The translations under genes and the position numbers were made by a program. Shown piece by piece: positions 35,699 to 44,349 of a stretch of 50,769 bases of DNA (positions within the stretch are counted from its first letter, which is position 1; each line of letters starts with the position of its first letter). Source of the DNA: a virus; the IMG/VR virus record IMGVR_UViG_3300029267_003325, positions 1-50,769 of that record; one strand, given 5' to 3'. The notes beneath the pieces are model-generated. The model saw nothing but the letters and a program-made list of their open reading frames with translations, was not told the DNA's origin and did no database searches.

Positions 35699-35916
35699 AC
35701 TCCCAAGAGAAGCTAGCATACAGATATATTTTCGGAGAATTGAGTGACACACAATTTCATTGGTGGATCGTCAAGGAGGGTTTTGACGAGAAAGCGATGC
35801 ATGTGTTGGTTAAAGAGCTTCGTTTGAAATTGCGGCGGGCGGTAGGACAATTTGTTGTTGCGATGGGATTTATCATAGTTGGATTGGCTCTTATTCTTTA
35901 CTCATGGTGTTTTTAA
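35695..35916 (+). CDS. Small membrane protein
   Basis: A 73-residue protein with a charged N-terminal half and a C-terminal helix (FVVAMGFIIVGLALILYSW). Single-pass with N-terminus in the cytoplasm. Coupled by ATGA to the E2-like gene. Function unknown. Confidence 0.72.
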   Translation: MNSQEKLAYRYIFGELSDTQFHWWIVKEGFDEKAMHVLVKELRLKLRRAVGQFVVAMGFIIVGLALILYSWCF

Positions 35917-36201
35917 ATGGATGTTAGACGAGCAATTCGAACAGCAACGGCTTGGGGTCGCGGAGAAGAGGGTCGGGCTTTAACGCAGTTGGCCCGAAAA
36001 AAAATTATTGTTGATGAACAACATCGCTTCCGATTGATTTGCGAAGTCGTGATGGAACGTCAGTGGTTGAGAGATCACTTAAAGAGCGATGAAACATACG
36101 AAAGCGGGAAGTATTCTCAGGAGGATTATGTGGACTTTGATTGTCTCTTGGATGTCATCATAAATTCGGAATTGGGGGATGATCTTAATGGATATTGCTA
36201 G
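35917..36201 (+). CDS. Hypothetical protein, tandem paralogue 1
   Basis: A 94-residue protein starting MDVRRAIRTATAWGRGEEGR. Its N-terminus and the later MERQWLRDHL are shared with the next gene. Starts directly after the upstream stop and overlaps the next gene by 14 bases. Function unknown. Confidence 0.7.
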   Translation: MDVRRAIRTATAWGRGEEGRALTQLARKKIIVDEQHRFRLICEVVMERQWLRDHLKSDETYESGKYSQEDYVDFDCLLDVIINSELGDDLNGYC

Positions 36202-36361
36202 GGCACTCAAAACAGCGAGAGAATGGAATCGAATGGGATTTGGTTCGCACCTACACCAGTTTTATACGATGCGACAAGTTCTCGACAAGGAACATAAAGA
36301 AGAGTTGATCGGGTATCTCCAGGGAGAACAGATGTGGCTTAAGGAGACCATAGAATCATAA
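36188..36361 (+). CDS. Tandem paralogue 2, cut by an in-frame TAA
   Basis: A 57-residue protein, MDIARALKTAREWNRMGFGS then LDKEHKEELIGYLQGEQMWL, similar to paralogue 1. The same frame stays open past TAA 36359-36361 for 37 more codons (EAGRNLYPHQYDDEDREDLR ...) to TGA 36474, and that part resembles the C-terminus of paralogue 1. This suggests a nonsense mutation or read-through. Confidence 0.6.
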   Translation: MDIARALKTAREWNRMGFGSHLHQFYTMRQVLDKEHKEELIGYLQGEQMWLKETIES

Positions 36362-36464
36362 GAAGCAGGACGGAATCTATATCCACATCAGTATGATGAC
36401 GAGGACAGGGAGGATTTGAGAAATCTTTTGGAGGTCATTCAAAGCGTTCCAATAGGAGAGCCCT

Positions 36465-36821
36465 TTGACGTATGAGCCGGAAATTGCTTACGAGTTTGCG
36501 GATGAACAACACATTACGGTTATGTTGAAAAGTCGGTCGATAGCCCAACTGGATCGAGCCGACTTTTTGATCGACCAGTATGATGTGGTTTTAGAGTCGC
36601 TGCTTTTTTGGTTTGCGAGAATTAAAGCAATCCATGAAGGCAGAGGCGATGGTACACTAATGATGCGGCGGGTTTGTTACCATCTCGATAAAATGAAAGC
36701 AACAGCAATCAACGAGATCAATCCATACGGAAAGCGTGACTTAGAAGAGTTGATTGGGTTTTTTGCCTTGTTCGGCTTTCAGCAAATCGGGGAGGCGAGA
36801 ATCATGAGGAGATCGCAATGA
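36465..36821 (+). CDS. Hypothetical protein
   Basis: A 118-residue helical protein from a TTG start with AGGAG seven bases upstream. Contains DRADFLIDQYDVVLESLLFW and a C-terminal FFALFGFQQIGEARI. No family recognised. Coupled by ATGA to the next gene. Confidence 0.68.
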   Translation: MTYEPEIAYEFADEQHITVMLKSRSIAQLDRADFLIDQYDVVLESLLFWFARIKAIHEGRGDGTLMMRRVCYHLDKMKATAINEINPYGKRDLEELIGFFALFGFQQIGEARIMRRSQ

Positions 36822-37204
36822 ATGAGGTCGCAATCCCCGAAAGGCATTTGGTTCTTTCAAGAAAAGCTGTAAAGATGTTGAAAGAGATTCATTATATTCC
36901 TGAACATGATACCAACCATTCTCTTTGCGACACGAAAATTTTCAAGATGGACAAAATTGTTCCTCTGATCGTTCGCGGCAAGCCACGAACGATCACTTGC
37001 GAGAAGTGTCAAAATGCATTAAAACGATTTAAGACGGTTCGAATTGCTCGCCCCAAGAAAGGGCAAAAGAACATCCAACATCTCACGGGTCACGGCCCGC
37101 CATTTCCGGCTCAGGGGAGAGATGGCAATTTTTATTTGGATAAGGCAACGGGTTGGAAATACAAGAAGATTTGCGGTGCTTGGATAATTATTGGCAAGGA
37201 CTAA
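36818..37204 (+). CDS. Hypothetical zinc-binding protein, paralogue of the 37757 gene
   Basis: A 128-residue protein. LVLSRKAVKMLKEIHYI, SLCDTKIFKMDKI, ITCEKCQNALKRF and RIARPKKGQKNIQHL each have matches in the gene at 37757. Three Cys (C, C-x2-C) with His suggest a zinc site. Family and role unknown. Confidence 0.7.
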   Translation: MNEVAIPERHLVLSRKAVKMLKEIHYIPEHDTNHSLCDTKIFKMDKIVPLIVRGKPRTITCEKCQNALKRFKTVRIARPKKGQKNIQHLTGHGPPFPAQGRDGNFYLDKATGWKYKKICGAWIIIGKD

Positions 37205-37205
37205 A

Positions 37206-37481
37206 ATGAAAGAAACGATGGTAATTGCCTGTGTTCCTGTGAGTGAAAAAGCTCGTAGGGGGATTCCTTATTTTAAAGATCCGGCGAGCAAGGGCTACAC
37301 GGTTGCAAGGTGCAACGAGTGCAACGAGGATGTTTGGCTTGGACCGAAATCCAAGGTGATGTGTGACGCACATGGCCTGACAATCCTATGTGTCGAATGT
37401 AGTATTGTCCATCATCAGAAAGAGAGTCCCGGTAAGCCTTTGAACCTCAAAAGTTTTGAAGAGTTAAGTGGGAGACAATAA
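37206..37481 (+). CDS. Zinc-binding protein
   Basis: A 91-residue protein. ARCNECNEDVWLGPKSKVMC and later ILCVECSIVHHQ give two CxxC knuckles plus Cys and His, consistent with a zinc-bound beta fold. Starts one base after the upstream stop and overlaps the next gene by 14 bases. Role unknown. Confidence 0.7.
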   Translation: MKETMVIACVPVSEKARRGIPYFKDPASKGYTVARCNECNEDVWLGPKSKVMCDAHGLTILCVECSIVHHQKESPGKPLNLKSFEELSGRQ

Positions 37482-37767
37482 GACCTATCGCTGTCGCATC
37501 TACAACGAACGGCCCGAATGGTGTCGAGGCTATCCATGGGGCCTGGAGAACGATCTGTTTCCGTGGTGTCAATTCACCAAGCAAGCGGGCGAGGATCTGG
37601 AGCTAATTCCCGAAGCGGAGGTTTTAGAAACGAAGAGCCGAGAGGAGATCGAGGACTACTGTATTCATTGCGGGGCGTGCTGTATGTTTTGGGAGGCAGG
37701 CAAGGTTATTCATCATTGTTCGGCACTTATTGTTGAAGAACCCAAAGGAAAAGAAGATGTTATTTAG
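37468..37767 (+). CDS. YkgJ-like CxxCxxCC protein with swapped order
   Basis: A 99-residue protein from GTG 37468. YRCRIYNERPEWCRGYPWGL (residues 7-26) and YCIHCGACCMFWEAGK (about 73-88) are the two motifs of YkgJ-type zinc/iron-chelating proteins. In those proteins the C-G-x-C-C motif comes first and the C-x-Y-x-x-R-P motif last; here the order is reversed. Likely a metal-binding protein. Alternatively two gene pieces were joined. Confidence 0.55.
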   Translation: MGDNKTYRCRIYNERPEWCRGYPWGLENDLFPWCQFTKQAGEDLELIPEAEVLETKSREEIEDYCIHCGACCMFWEAGKVIHHCSALIVEEPKGKEDVI

Positions 37768-38281
37768 ACTCTTGGGAAAGCTGTTGCGTCCGAGCGACCT
37801 ATTTGAGGTTAATTTTCCGGTTCCAGAATGCACACTATCAGAACACAGTTCTTCGGTGCCAGAGAAAGTACCTGTTGCACCAAAACCAACGGAGCCCCAA
37901 ACCGAAGGAACAGCGATGGTTGCCACAACAATTCCTTCCCTGGTTCTATCCCGTGCCACAGTAAAGATATTTCAGGATACACATTATGTAGATTCCAATC
38001 GTCCTGGTTTTTCCTTATGTGGCCAAAGGATCTTCAAAAACGACAAGCGGGAGAAGGTTGTACAAGACGGTAAGGTCGTCCAAGTTGATTGCAAGCAATG
38101 CCACAATAAGCTCAAATACTATGGTGGTCTCGTCAAAATTGCCCGTGTCAAAAAGAAAGAGAAAGAGAAGAAAGAGAAAAGAACAGGTCTGGGACGAATC
38201 GGCAGCAAGAAAGAGAAGCCGCCGTTAAATGACGGAATTTCTAACATTAAGCACTTAGGGCCATCATCACAGGAACCATGA
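37757..38281 (+). CDS. Hypothetical zinc-binding protein with basic tail
   Basis: A 174-residue protein, paralogue of the gene at 36818: LVLSRATVKIFQDTHYV, SLCGQRIFKND, VDCKQCHNKLKYY. It adds a Pro/Thr-rich N-terminal linker and a Lys-rich segment (KKKEKEKKEKRTG) before the shared ISNIKHL end. ATG 37757 is chosen since it follows the GAAG and overlaps the previous stop. Function unknown. Confidence 0.68.
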   Translation: MLFRLLGKLLRPSDLFEVNFPVPECTLSEHSSSVPEKVPVAPKPTEPQTEGTAMVATTIPSLVLSRATVKIFQDTHYVDSNRPGFSLCGQRIFKNDKREKVVQDGKVVQVDCKQCHNKLKYYGGLVKIARVKKKEKEKKEKRTGLGRIGSKKEKPPLNDGISNIKHLGPSSQEP

Positions 38282-38643
38282 TGCACATTATTCCGACTCC
38301 TGACTATGAAGCGACGGATTTTCACATTCCTTACGTTTGTAGTTATTCACCTCTGTTGCGATGGGCGGTTAAGCACGATGGTCGTAGCCTAAGGAAGTTT
38401 ATCGAACCCGCACTAGAAGACGTTGCGGGGAATGACGAAATTGCTCAAGCATTACAACAGTCTTGCGTCATTCCAGGAGGTTTATCGTATCGCGAAGTAG
38501 CCATCGGTCCTGCTCCTGGAAGGCCGCCTGCTTTGAAGTGCTTGATTGCATGGTTAGCCGACAAGAAGGTCTGGATCATTTTTGCCGAGGGGGGTATGGA
38601 GGATTTTTGGGAAGAAAGATGGCAAGCTATGGGACATGAGTGA
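38278..38643 (+). CDS. Hypothetical protein
   Basis: A 121-residue protein starting MMHIIPTPDYEATDFHIPYV. The middle is helical (SLRKFIEPALEDVAG) and the C-terminal LIAWLADKKVWIIFAEGG looks like a strand-turn. Coupled by ATGA. No family recognised. Confidence 0.72.
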   Translation: MMHIIPTPDYEATDFHIPYVCSYSPLLRWAVKHDGRSLRKFIEPALEDVAGNDEIAQALQQSCVIPGGLSYREVAIGPAPGRPPALKCLIAWLADKKVWIIFAEGGMEDFWEERWQAMGHE

Positions 38644-38647
38644 AGTT

Positions 38648-39820
38648 TTAGGCTAATAATTCTAATCCCAAATTGAAGATCGCATCATGGAACCACTGAT
38701 GTGGTCTTTTATCTTTGTGGAATGACTTGATATGTGATAGTTCGTTTGTGTCTTCGGTCTGGTTTACTTTAAGCTGTTGAGCAAGGTCGGCTCCTTCATA
38801 AATTGCCAAATTGTAGACGTTCAAATGAGATATGACATCTCGATTTTCTTCAACATAATGTAATGTTCTGCCATAAGTTTCCATCGTTTCTTGTGGGAAA
38901 CCGACGATAAGATTGGGAATTAGTCGGATTTCTGAATCCCGAAATCTTTTGGTGGCTTCTGCGATATGACGCTCTGAAGATGGTTTACGATGTTTTTTGA
39001 GGATTGGATCATTAAAGGTTTCGACTCCCAATTCGATGAATTTCACTTGAGACTTTTCAAGAAAACTAAAATCCATTTTTAACAATTGGGCAGGAGTTGT
39101 TTGGATAATAAATCCTTCAAAGTTGTTGTTAATGGCTTTGATTTTTTCTGAAAGTTTTGGTAGAAGTCTTCGATTTTTAGCTTGTCCGAATGTCTTGTCA
39201 TTCAGATAGACCAGTTTGAAGTTAAGGTTGCGGAATGCCTTAATGTGGTCTTCAATTTTCCATTGGTCGATTTCTTTCAGTTTGTTGGAAACGGTACAAA
39301 ACATACATCGATGCCGACAACCGGTACTTAGGGCCAATCTGGGTATGCATTTATATCCTCGGAAGTCCGAATAGTCGTAGTCGTAGACAAAATTACCCGA
39401 TACAAGGCAACTGAAATCTTTGATAGTTTCGAAAGCTGCGACGTTATCATAACCGGCGAAGTATTTCCTCAGATTGATATATCCGCCCAGAGCGAAAGTG
39501 GCATTTCCTACATATTTATCGATGATTTCTTTTACTAGAGCCTTGTTGGCTTCAAGAACGCTAAAACAAATGTAATGATAGGAATCACAGCCATTGAGGA
39601 ACTCGACAAACTTGTCGATCTTGCGGATAATCTTAAAATCGGCAATTCCGATATTCCTTCTGAGAAGGGCCACCCAATTGGGGATTTCCCAAAAATCTTT
39701 AGGTTTTACGTAACCTTCATCTTGACGGGCGGTCCAGATTTTTTCATAATATTGACTACTAATATCGTTGCGTAAAGGGTTGATTAAATTTGTGGAAATC
39801 TGACAGAAAAGAACACTCAT
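38648..39820 (-). CDS. B12-binding-type radical SAM enzyme
   Basis: A 390-residue protein. STGCRHRCMFCTVSNK (about residue 170) is the CxxxCxxC motif for the 4Fe-4S cluster and SAM. ELGVETFNDPILKKHRK and PNLIVGFPQET fit the TIM-barrel core. The first 140 residues look like a cobalamin-binding-type domain, as in Elp3/MiaB-related B12 radical SAM enzymes, though the DxHxxG motif is not obvious. The substrate is unknown; tRNA or small-molecule modification is possible. ATG 39820 follows AGGGG. Confidence 0.82.
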   Translation of the reverse strand: MSVLFCQISTNLINPLRNDISSQYYEKIWTARQDEGYVKPKDFWEIPNWVALLRRNIGIADFKIIRKIDKFVEFLNGCDSYHYICFSVLEANKALVKEIIDKYVGNATFALGGYINLRKYFAGYDNVAAFETIKDFSCLVSGNFVYDYDYSDFRGYKCIPRLALSTGCRHRCMFCTVSNKLKEIDQWKIEDHIKAFRNLNFKLVYLNDKTFGQAKNRRLLPKLSEKIKAINNNFEGFIIQTTPAQLLKMDFSFLEKSQVKFIELGVETFNDPILKKHRKPSSERHIAEATKRFRDSEIRLIPNLIVGFPQETMETYGRTLHYVEENRDVISHLNVYNLAIYEGADLAQQLKVNQTEDTNELSHIKSFHKDKRPHQWFHDAIFNLGLELLA

Positions 39821-39831
39821 AGTCACCCCTG

Positions 39832-39844
39832 TATAGTTATGGTT
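39832..39844 (-). promoter_or_regulatory. Possible promoter element AACCATAACTATA
   Basis: On the minus strand AACCATAACTATA lies upstream of the radical SAM gene. The same 13-mer occurs upstream of the secreted protease gene (about 22634-22646, minus strand). Coordinates to within a few bases. Confidence 0.45.
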
Positions 39845-39918
39845 AGTATTTAAAGAAGCCAGGGACGACTTTGGTTTTTTACCCAGAACCGGGACGACCC
39901 GGAGGAGGTTCAGATGAA

Positions 39919-40083
39919 GTGTTGGTTGTTGAATTTGTCGTTTTTACGGTGTTGCCATTTTGGGCTACTTGGAAGGTTCTGGATTGGAGTTTAGAACGAC
40001 TAAAAAGTAGGTATCGGCCTTCTGGCGAGCCTGAATTTAGGATTATTGAAATCGAGGAAAGTTGTTTTAGTAAAATCGAATAG
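39919..40083 (+). CDS. Small membrane protein
   Basis: A 54-residue frame from GTG 39919, with GGAGGAGG about ten bases upstream. A hydrophobic start (LVVEFVVFTVLPFWATWKVL) is followed by a charged region (SLERLKSRYRPSG). Predicted single-pass membrane protein. A 26-residue frame from ATG 39914 in another frame is the alternative. Confidence 0.5.
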   Translation: MLVVEFVVFTVLPFWATWKVLDWSLERLKSRYRPSGEPEFRIIEIEESCFSKIE

Positions 40084-40120
40084 TTCCTTCTCTTTTAATG
40101 CAGACAAAAGAGGAGAAACT

Positions 40121-40699
40121 ATGGTTTGGCAAACCGACCTATATGCAACACATCAACCGTTACTGTTTTGGGCTGTTAAAAATACACTCGGACCAGTTTT
40201 AGAATTGGGAATGGGTTCGTATTCCACCCCAATTCTTCACCTTCTCTGCTCAGATCGGGTTTTGGTTTCGCTTGAGGCCAATCCGAGGTATTTTAAGGCA
40301 TTTGAGAGCCTTCAGACTGATAATCATCGGCTCCTTTTCGTGCCGAATTGGAATGAATGCAAGTTGCTCGATATGGAATGGGACGTGGTTTTTGTCAATA
40401 ATAGTCCCACCGCTGCCCGTAAGCCTGCCGTGCTTCGATTGAAGAACAAGTGTAGGTATCTTGTGGCCCACGATACAGAATGCAGTCTCTATGGATACGA
40501 GAGTGCGTTTAGCGAATACACATATCGAGTGGATTGTAAATGGCAAAACAAATGGGCAAGTGTTTTGAGTATGACAGAGCCGTTGGATGATATAGAGCAA
40601 CTATTGGAATTGTATGAGCCGGAAGAAGAAAAACCCGAAGAAGTCGAAGAAGTCGAAGAATCTCAATACGAAGAGGCTGAAGACGGACTTGAACTCTAA
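40121..40699 (+). CDS. Methyltransferase-like protein with acidic tail
   Basis: A 192-residue protein with GGAG before ATG 40121. LGPVLELGMGSYSTPILHLL resembles SAM-binding motif I, SDRVLVSLEANPRYF motif II, and MEWDVVFVNNSP motif IV; KCRYLVAHDTE follows. This fits class I methyltransferases of the glycan or small-molecule type. The last 30 residues are almost all Glu. The next gene, a glycosyltransferase, may start inside it. Confidence 0.7.
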   Translation: MVWQTDLYATHQPLLFWAVKNTLGPVLELGMGSYSTPILHLLCSDRVLVSLEANPRYFKAFESLQTDNHRLLFVPNWNECKLLDMEWDVVFVNNSPTAARKPAVLRLKNKCRYLVAHDTECSLYGYESAFSEYTYRVDCKWQNKWASVLSMTEPLDDIEQLLELYEPEEEKPEEVEEVEESQYEEAEDGLEL

Positions 40700-42623
40700 G
40701 GCCACAATTTGCATATATGCCCCCATGAAGAATGAGGAGGGCAATATCTCAGAGTGGTGTGAGAGTGCAAGACAGATAGCCGATCAGATTGTTATATTGG
40801 ATACCGGCTCTACCGATGGCACCATTGAGGCTGCCCAAAAAGAGGAAGGTGTTGAGGTTTATTTCTCCAAACATTTCAATAGAGAAACAAAACGTGGTGA
40901 ATTTAAGTTTGATGTGGCTCGCAATGAGGCTCTGGATTACTCGAAATGCGATTGGAATATTGCTGTCGATGCCGACGAGCGACTCGTTATAAACGACCCT
41001 AATCTTAAAAAGAATCTCGCTGATGTTCCTGCCTCAATATCTCTGTTTTTCTGCTCTGTTCAAATGTTAGATGATGCGGGAAGGGTGTCTACAGACTTTC
41101 AGGGCGAGAGGATTTTTAGAAATCTCTCCGATGTTCGCTACAAAGGAGAAATGCACAACTATGTGAATGTTCCGCATAATCAACGATCTTCCTGCAACTG
41201 GATTACCGTGACTTCGTGTCGCAATAAGCGGACTCATGAAGCCCGAGCGGAGAGACATAAACAACGGATGGAAATGGCCGAGGCCAATTTTATTCCGAAG
41301 ATTAAAGACAACCCTCAAGACACTCGTTCAATATTCTATCTCGCCCGCACTTATAAGGAGGACGGACAGATTGTCCGAGCGATTCCCTGGTTCAGGAGAT
41401 ACTTGAAAACTGGTGGTTGGTCTTCAGAAAGATTTCAAGCGGCCTTAGAAATGGCGGGTTGTTTGATGTCCATATTTGATTATGACGAAGCTTTTGAAGT
41501 CATGGTTAAACACATCAAAGAAAACTGGCGACGGGCTGAAGGATACATCACGCTGGGAGATATTTGTTATGCTAAAAACGATCACACACAAGCAGCGTGG
41601 TGGTATCAAATCGCGGCGGGTTGTGAACCTTTTGAGGAACGGCTATTCCTCAATAAGTCGGCCTACACTTGGGTGCCTTGGGACAAGATGGCTATGTGTC
41701 ACTATCATCTCAAGGAATACGAAAGGGCGGTCGTGGCAGTTCAGACAGCGTTGAGATTTGATGATGTGTCCGAAGGAGTGCGGGCAAGGTTAGAGAAGAA
41801 CCTAAAAGTTTTCAAATCGAATCTCCCGGTAGTACAGGAGATTTGTCAGGCCCATGTGTCAAGAGCCCTAAGTTTCTTCGCCCCACCATTGCAAAAAAAA
41901 TTCAACTTTAAGCCTTATAGCGATCCGACTAAACCGGCGTTATTTTATGGCTGTTATTATCGACAAGGGGATGTGGAGAAAATTATGGCCCACAAGAACC
42001 TAGCTATTTGTGCTTGGACAGGCTCAGACGGCGGATTCTTGGCTCGCAAACCCGATCAATACAGAGTTTTGAAAGAGGCCCGACACATACGTCATGTGGC
42101 AACCTCCAAGTTTATTGCGGACGATCTAGAAAAATTCGGTCTGAAGCATGTTTACTTGCCTATCTTTCTTTCCGACGAGAACTTTAAAGCTGTTCCTCTG
42201 GGCAAAAAGATATATGTCTATGGAGACAGTAGAAATACATGGCTCTATGGTTTCGACATTATTCGACAGGTTCAAAAAGAATTACCCGATTTTGAATTTC
42301 TAGAGATCAATTCTCCGTTGTCAGAAAAGGATCGGGAAAGGGATATGAAGGAGGTTTACGGAGAATGCTTCGTGGGTCTTAGGCCGACACGTCATGACGG
42401 GATTTGTCATACGGCAGTTGAGATGGGATTGATGGGAAGAAGAATGATTTGGAATGGATCAATGCCCAATGCGATTCGTTGGAAAACTGTTGAGGATGTG
42501 ATAATCAATATTAAGAAAGAAGCGGAACTTATTGGTATAACCAACGTCAACCTTGCCAGTGAAATGAAAGAGCATATCAGTCTGCCAAGGGATTGGCTCA
42601 CTTTAGATTTTTGGGAGGAATGA
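40614..42623 (+). CDS. Two-domain glycosyltransferase (GT2, TPR, GT-B-like)
   Basis: Up to 669 residues. ICIYAPMKNEEGNISEWCES, VILDTGSTDGT and NIAVDADERLV form a GT2 (GT-A) domain with DxD-like motif near residue 115. A TPR region at about 260-400 includes YLARTYKEDGQIVRAIPWFR. The C-terminal 240 residues (LYGFDIIRQVQKELPDFEFL, VGLRPTRHDGICHTAVEMGL) resemble a GT-B nucleotide-sugar domain. It probably builds a repeat or decorates glycans. ATG 40614 overlaps the upstream gene by 86 bases; TTG 40689 is the alternative. Confidence 0.8.
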   Translation: MSRKKKNPKKSKKSKNLNTKRLKTDLNSKATICIYAPMKNEEGNISEWCESARQIADQIVILDTGSTDGTIEAAQKEEGVEVYFSKHFNRETKRGEFKFDVARNEALDYSKCDWNIAVDADERLVINDPNLKKNLADVPASISLFFCSVQMLDDAGRVSTDFQGERIFRNLSDVRYKGEMHNYVNVPHNQRSSCNWITVTSCRNKRTHEARAERHKQRMEMAEANFIPKIKDNPQDTRSIFYLARTYKEDGQIVRAIPWFRRYLKTGGWSSERFQAALEMAGCLMSIFDYDEAFEVMVKHIKENWRRAEGYITLGDICYAKNDHTQAAWWYQIAAGCEPFEERLFLNKSAYTWVPWDKMAMCHYHLKEYERAVVAVQTALRFDDVSEGVRARLEKNLKVFKSNLPVVQEICQAHVSRALSFFAPPLQKKFNFKPYSDPTKPALFYGCYYRQGDVEKIMAHKNLAICAWTGSDGGFLARKPDQYRVLKEARHIRHVATSKFIADDLEKFGLKHVYLPIFLSDENFKAVPLGKKIYVYGDSRNTWLYGFDIIRQVQKELPDFEFLEINSPLSEKDRERDMKEVYGECFVGLRPTRHDGICHTAVEMGLMGRRMIWNGSMPNAIRWKTVEDVIINIKKEAELIGITNVNLASEMKEHISLPRDWLTLDFWEE

Positions 42624-42880
42624 TGCCTTTTAGCACCATTTTTGTCACCTTCATAAGCGACACCGATGCTGAAAGTATCCTCGGAGAACATAAATTGTTT
42701 GGTACATTGGTTTCCACCTTGTTTCCCAGATTTGCCGTAGAAGTGCCATTGGGGAAAGAAAAAGAGTACACGGAATTACTACGAAATACCGAAGGTGTAA
42801 AAGACGTAAGTGAATCCTGTTTAATGGGAAAGGAGAAGCGTGAGCCAAGAACCAAAACAAGTAATAGTGATCCGAAGTGA
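42623..42880 (+). CDS. Hypothetical protein
   Basis: An 85-residue protein, MPFSTIFVTFISDTDAESIL, then LFPRFAVEVPLGKEKEYTEL. The strand-helix pattern could be a ferredoxin-like fold. ATG 42623 and 42620 are both possible. Overlaps the Pth2 gene by 41 bases. Confidence 0.65.
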   Translation: MPFSTIFVTFISDTDAESILGEHKLFGTLVSTLFPRFAVEVPLGKEKEYTELLRNTEGVKDVSESCLMGKEKREPRTKTSNSDPK

Positions 42881-43247
42881 TCTAAACATGCCAAAAGGTA
42901 AAGAAGGTGCCCAAGTAGCTCATGCTGCTATGGCCTTTTTGACCAATCGATTGGAGGCCATTGGATCACAAATATCAGCAACCCACACAATGGTTCTAAC
43001 CGGGTGTTTTTCTCAGCCGGAATTAGATTGGATTAACGGTAGCTTCCGCAAAGTTGTTCTAGTTGCTCATAATGAAGAAGAACTTTTGGAAGTCTATGAG
43101 AAAGCCAAAAAAGCAGGATTAGAAACCCATCTGATAACAGACAGTGGATATACTTGTTTCGCTGAACCCACAAATACATGCGTTGGCATCGGTCCCGATT
43201 TGCCTGATAAGATCGATCCGATCACCGGGCATCTCAAACTTAGATAG
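42840..43247 (+). CDS. Peptidyl-tRNA hydrolase 2 (Pth2 family)
   Basis: A 135-residue protein from GTG 42840 with AAAGGAG before it. KQVIVIRSDLNMPKGKEGAQ with VAHAAMAF is the conserved N-terminal Pth2 motif, KKAGLETHLITDSGYT the central part and TCVGIGPDLPDKI the C-terminal end. Pth2 is the archaeal/eukaryotic-type enzyme, found in some bacteria and phages. It frees tRNA from prematurely released peptidyl-tRNA. With the tRNAs and release factor here it fits a role in preserving tRNA supply. Confidence 0.92.
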   Translation: MSQEPKQVIVIRSDLNMPKGKEGAQVAHAAMAFLTNRLEAIGSQISATHTMVLTGCFSQPELDWINGSFRKVVLVAHNEEELLEVYEKAKKAGLETHLITDSGYTCFAEPTNTCVGIGPDLPDKIDPITGHLKLR

Positions 43248-43259
43248 CTGTGCGTAACC

Positions 43260-43604
43260 ATGAATTACTGTACTGTTGACGATCTTGTAGATCGATTCAG
43301 AAACAAAGTTAGATATTTCCAACGAATTACAGAGCCGGTTGGATTGTGCCCTACCGATGATGAAAACTGGTGGGCAATAGTCCGGTTGTTTCGCTGCGAG
43401 GCTTTGAAGCTACCCGGCGAGTGGCTTCCTGTGAAACTCTGGAAGATTCGATTGAAAAAGCAAGATGTCAACATGGTCAATGAGTTTTTGGCAGAAGCAT
43501 GTAAAATGTGCGATATTCTGTACGAAGACTTAATAGGTACAGATGTGAAGCTTGATTCAATAAATAAAGATGGAGGCAGCATAATAGTGGTAGATAGCTT
43601 GTGA
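43260..43604 (+). CDS. Hypothetical protein
   Basis: A 114-residue protein, MNYCTVDDLVDRFRNKVRYF, helical and charged, with three Cys near FLAEACKMCDILYEDL. No family recognised. Its stop overlaps the GTG or leads to the ATG of the HNH gene. Confidence 0.7.
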   Translation: MNYCTVDDLVDRFRNKVRYFQRITEPVGLCPTDDENWWAIVRLFRCEALKLPGEWLPVKLWKIRLKKQDVNMVNEFLAEACKMCDILYEDLIGTDVKLDSINKDGGSIIVVDSL

Positions 43605-43618
43605 AAGGAGGTTTAATT

Positions 43619-44239
43619 ATGGCTGTACTTAAAAATCGTAACGTTCTAGTTCTCAATAAGTTGTGGACTGCTGTGAGTATCGCAACCCTTGAGCGGGCTA
43701 TCAGTCTGCTCGCTAATCAGAACGGGCCGAAAGCACAAGTTATCACGCCGCCACCGCTTGGTTCCTATGAAACCTACACTTGGGCCGATTGGTCTAAATT
43801 GAAGCCGGAAGAAGGCGAAGATGTCATAGTGTCCCCACAGCAAGTGTGGAAGATTCCCCAAGTTATTCTTTTGAATGACTACGAGGGTATGCCGGAAAGA
43901 ACTGTGCAGTTCTCTCGTAGGCAAATCTACAAGCGGGACAACTATATGTGCCAATACTGCGGTTGCCGACCGGGTACTGAGGAATTGACAATCGACCACA
44001 TTACTCCGAGGGCACAAGGCGGTCTAACTACTTGGACTAACTGCGTCCTTGCCTGTTCCGAGTGCAATACCAAGAAGGCTAACAGAACCCCAAAGGAAGC
44101 TGGTATGAAGCTCAGGAAAGAACCGGTTAAGCCGAAGTTCTCACTCCTGAAAACTCAGGGTCGAGTCCTGTCAACCTGGAAGCACTGGCTAAGTGAAGCC
44201 TACTGGGAAGTCCCTCTTGTGAATGATATGCAAGAGTAG
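43619..44239 (+). CDS. HNH endonuclease of the chromosomal type
   Basis: A 206-residue protein. VLVLNKLWTAVSIATLERAI starts a conserved N-terminal domain; RRQIYKRDNYMCQYCGCRPG, LTIDHITPRAQGG and CSECNTKKANRTPKEAGM form a full zinc-HNH core. This architecture is common in bacterial chromosomes (cyanobacteria, Planctomycetota and others) rather than being a homing type. ATG 43619 follows AAAGGAGG. A strong terminator follows. It may be recruited for phage DNA processing or host DNA degradation. Confidence 0.85.
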   Translation: MAVLKNRNVLVLNKLWTAVSIATLERAISLLANQNGPKAQVITPPPLGSYETYTWADWSKLKPEEGEDVIVSPQQVWKIPQVILLNDYEGMPERTVQFSRRQIYKRDNYMCQYCGCRPGTEELTIDHITPRAQGGLTTWTNCVLACSECNTKKANRTPKEAGMKLRKEPVKPKFSLLKTQGRVLSTWKHWLSEAYWEVPLVNDMQE

Positions 44240-44302
44240 AGCTACGCCAGCGGCGATAGCTTTTAAGCCTCCCACTGAGCCCGCCTGGATAAATCAGTGG
44301 TA

Positions 44303-44334
44303 AAACCGCTCCCGCCTGCGGGAGCGGTTTTTTT
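44303..44334 (+). terminator. Intrinsic terminator
   Basis: ACCGCTCCCGC and GCGGGAGCGGT pair around a two-base or larger loop and are followed by seven T's. It ends the 40-44 kb gene run. A 6-bp stem (CCACTG ... CAGTGG) precedes it. Confidence 0.92.
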
Positions 44335-44349
44335 AAGCTACTATAAATG

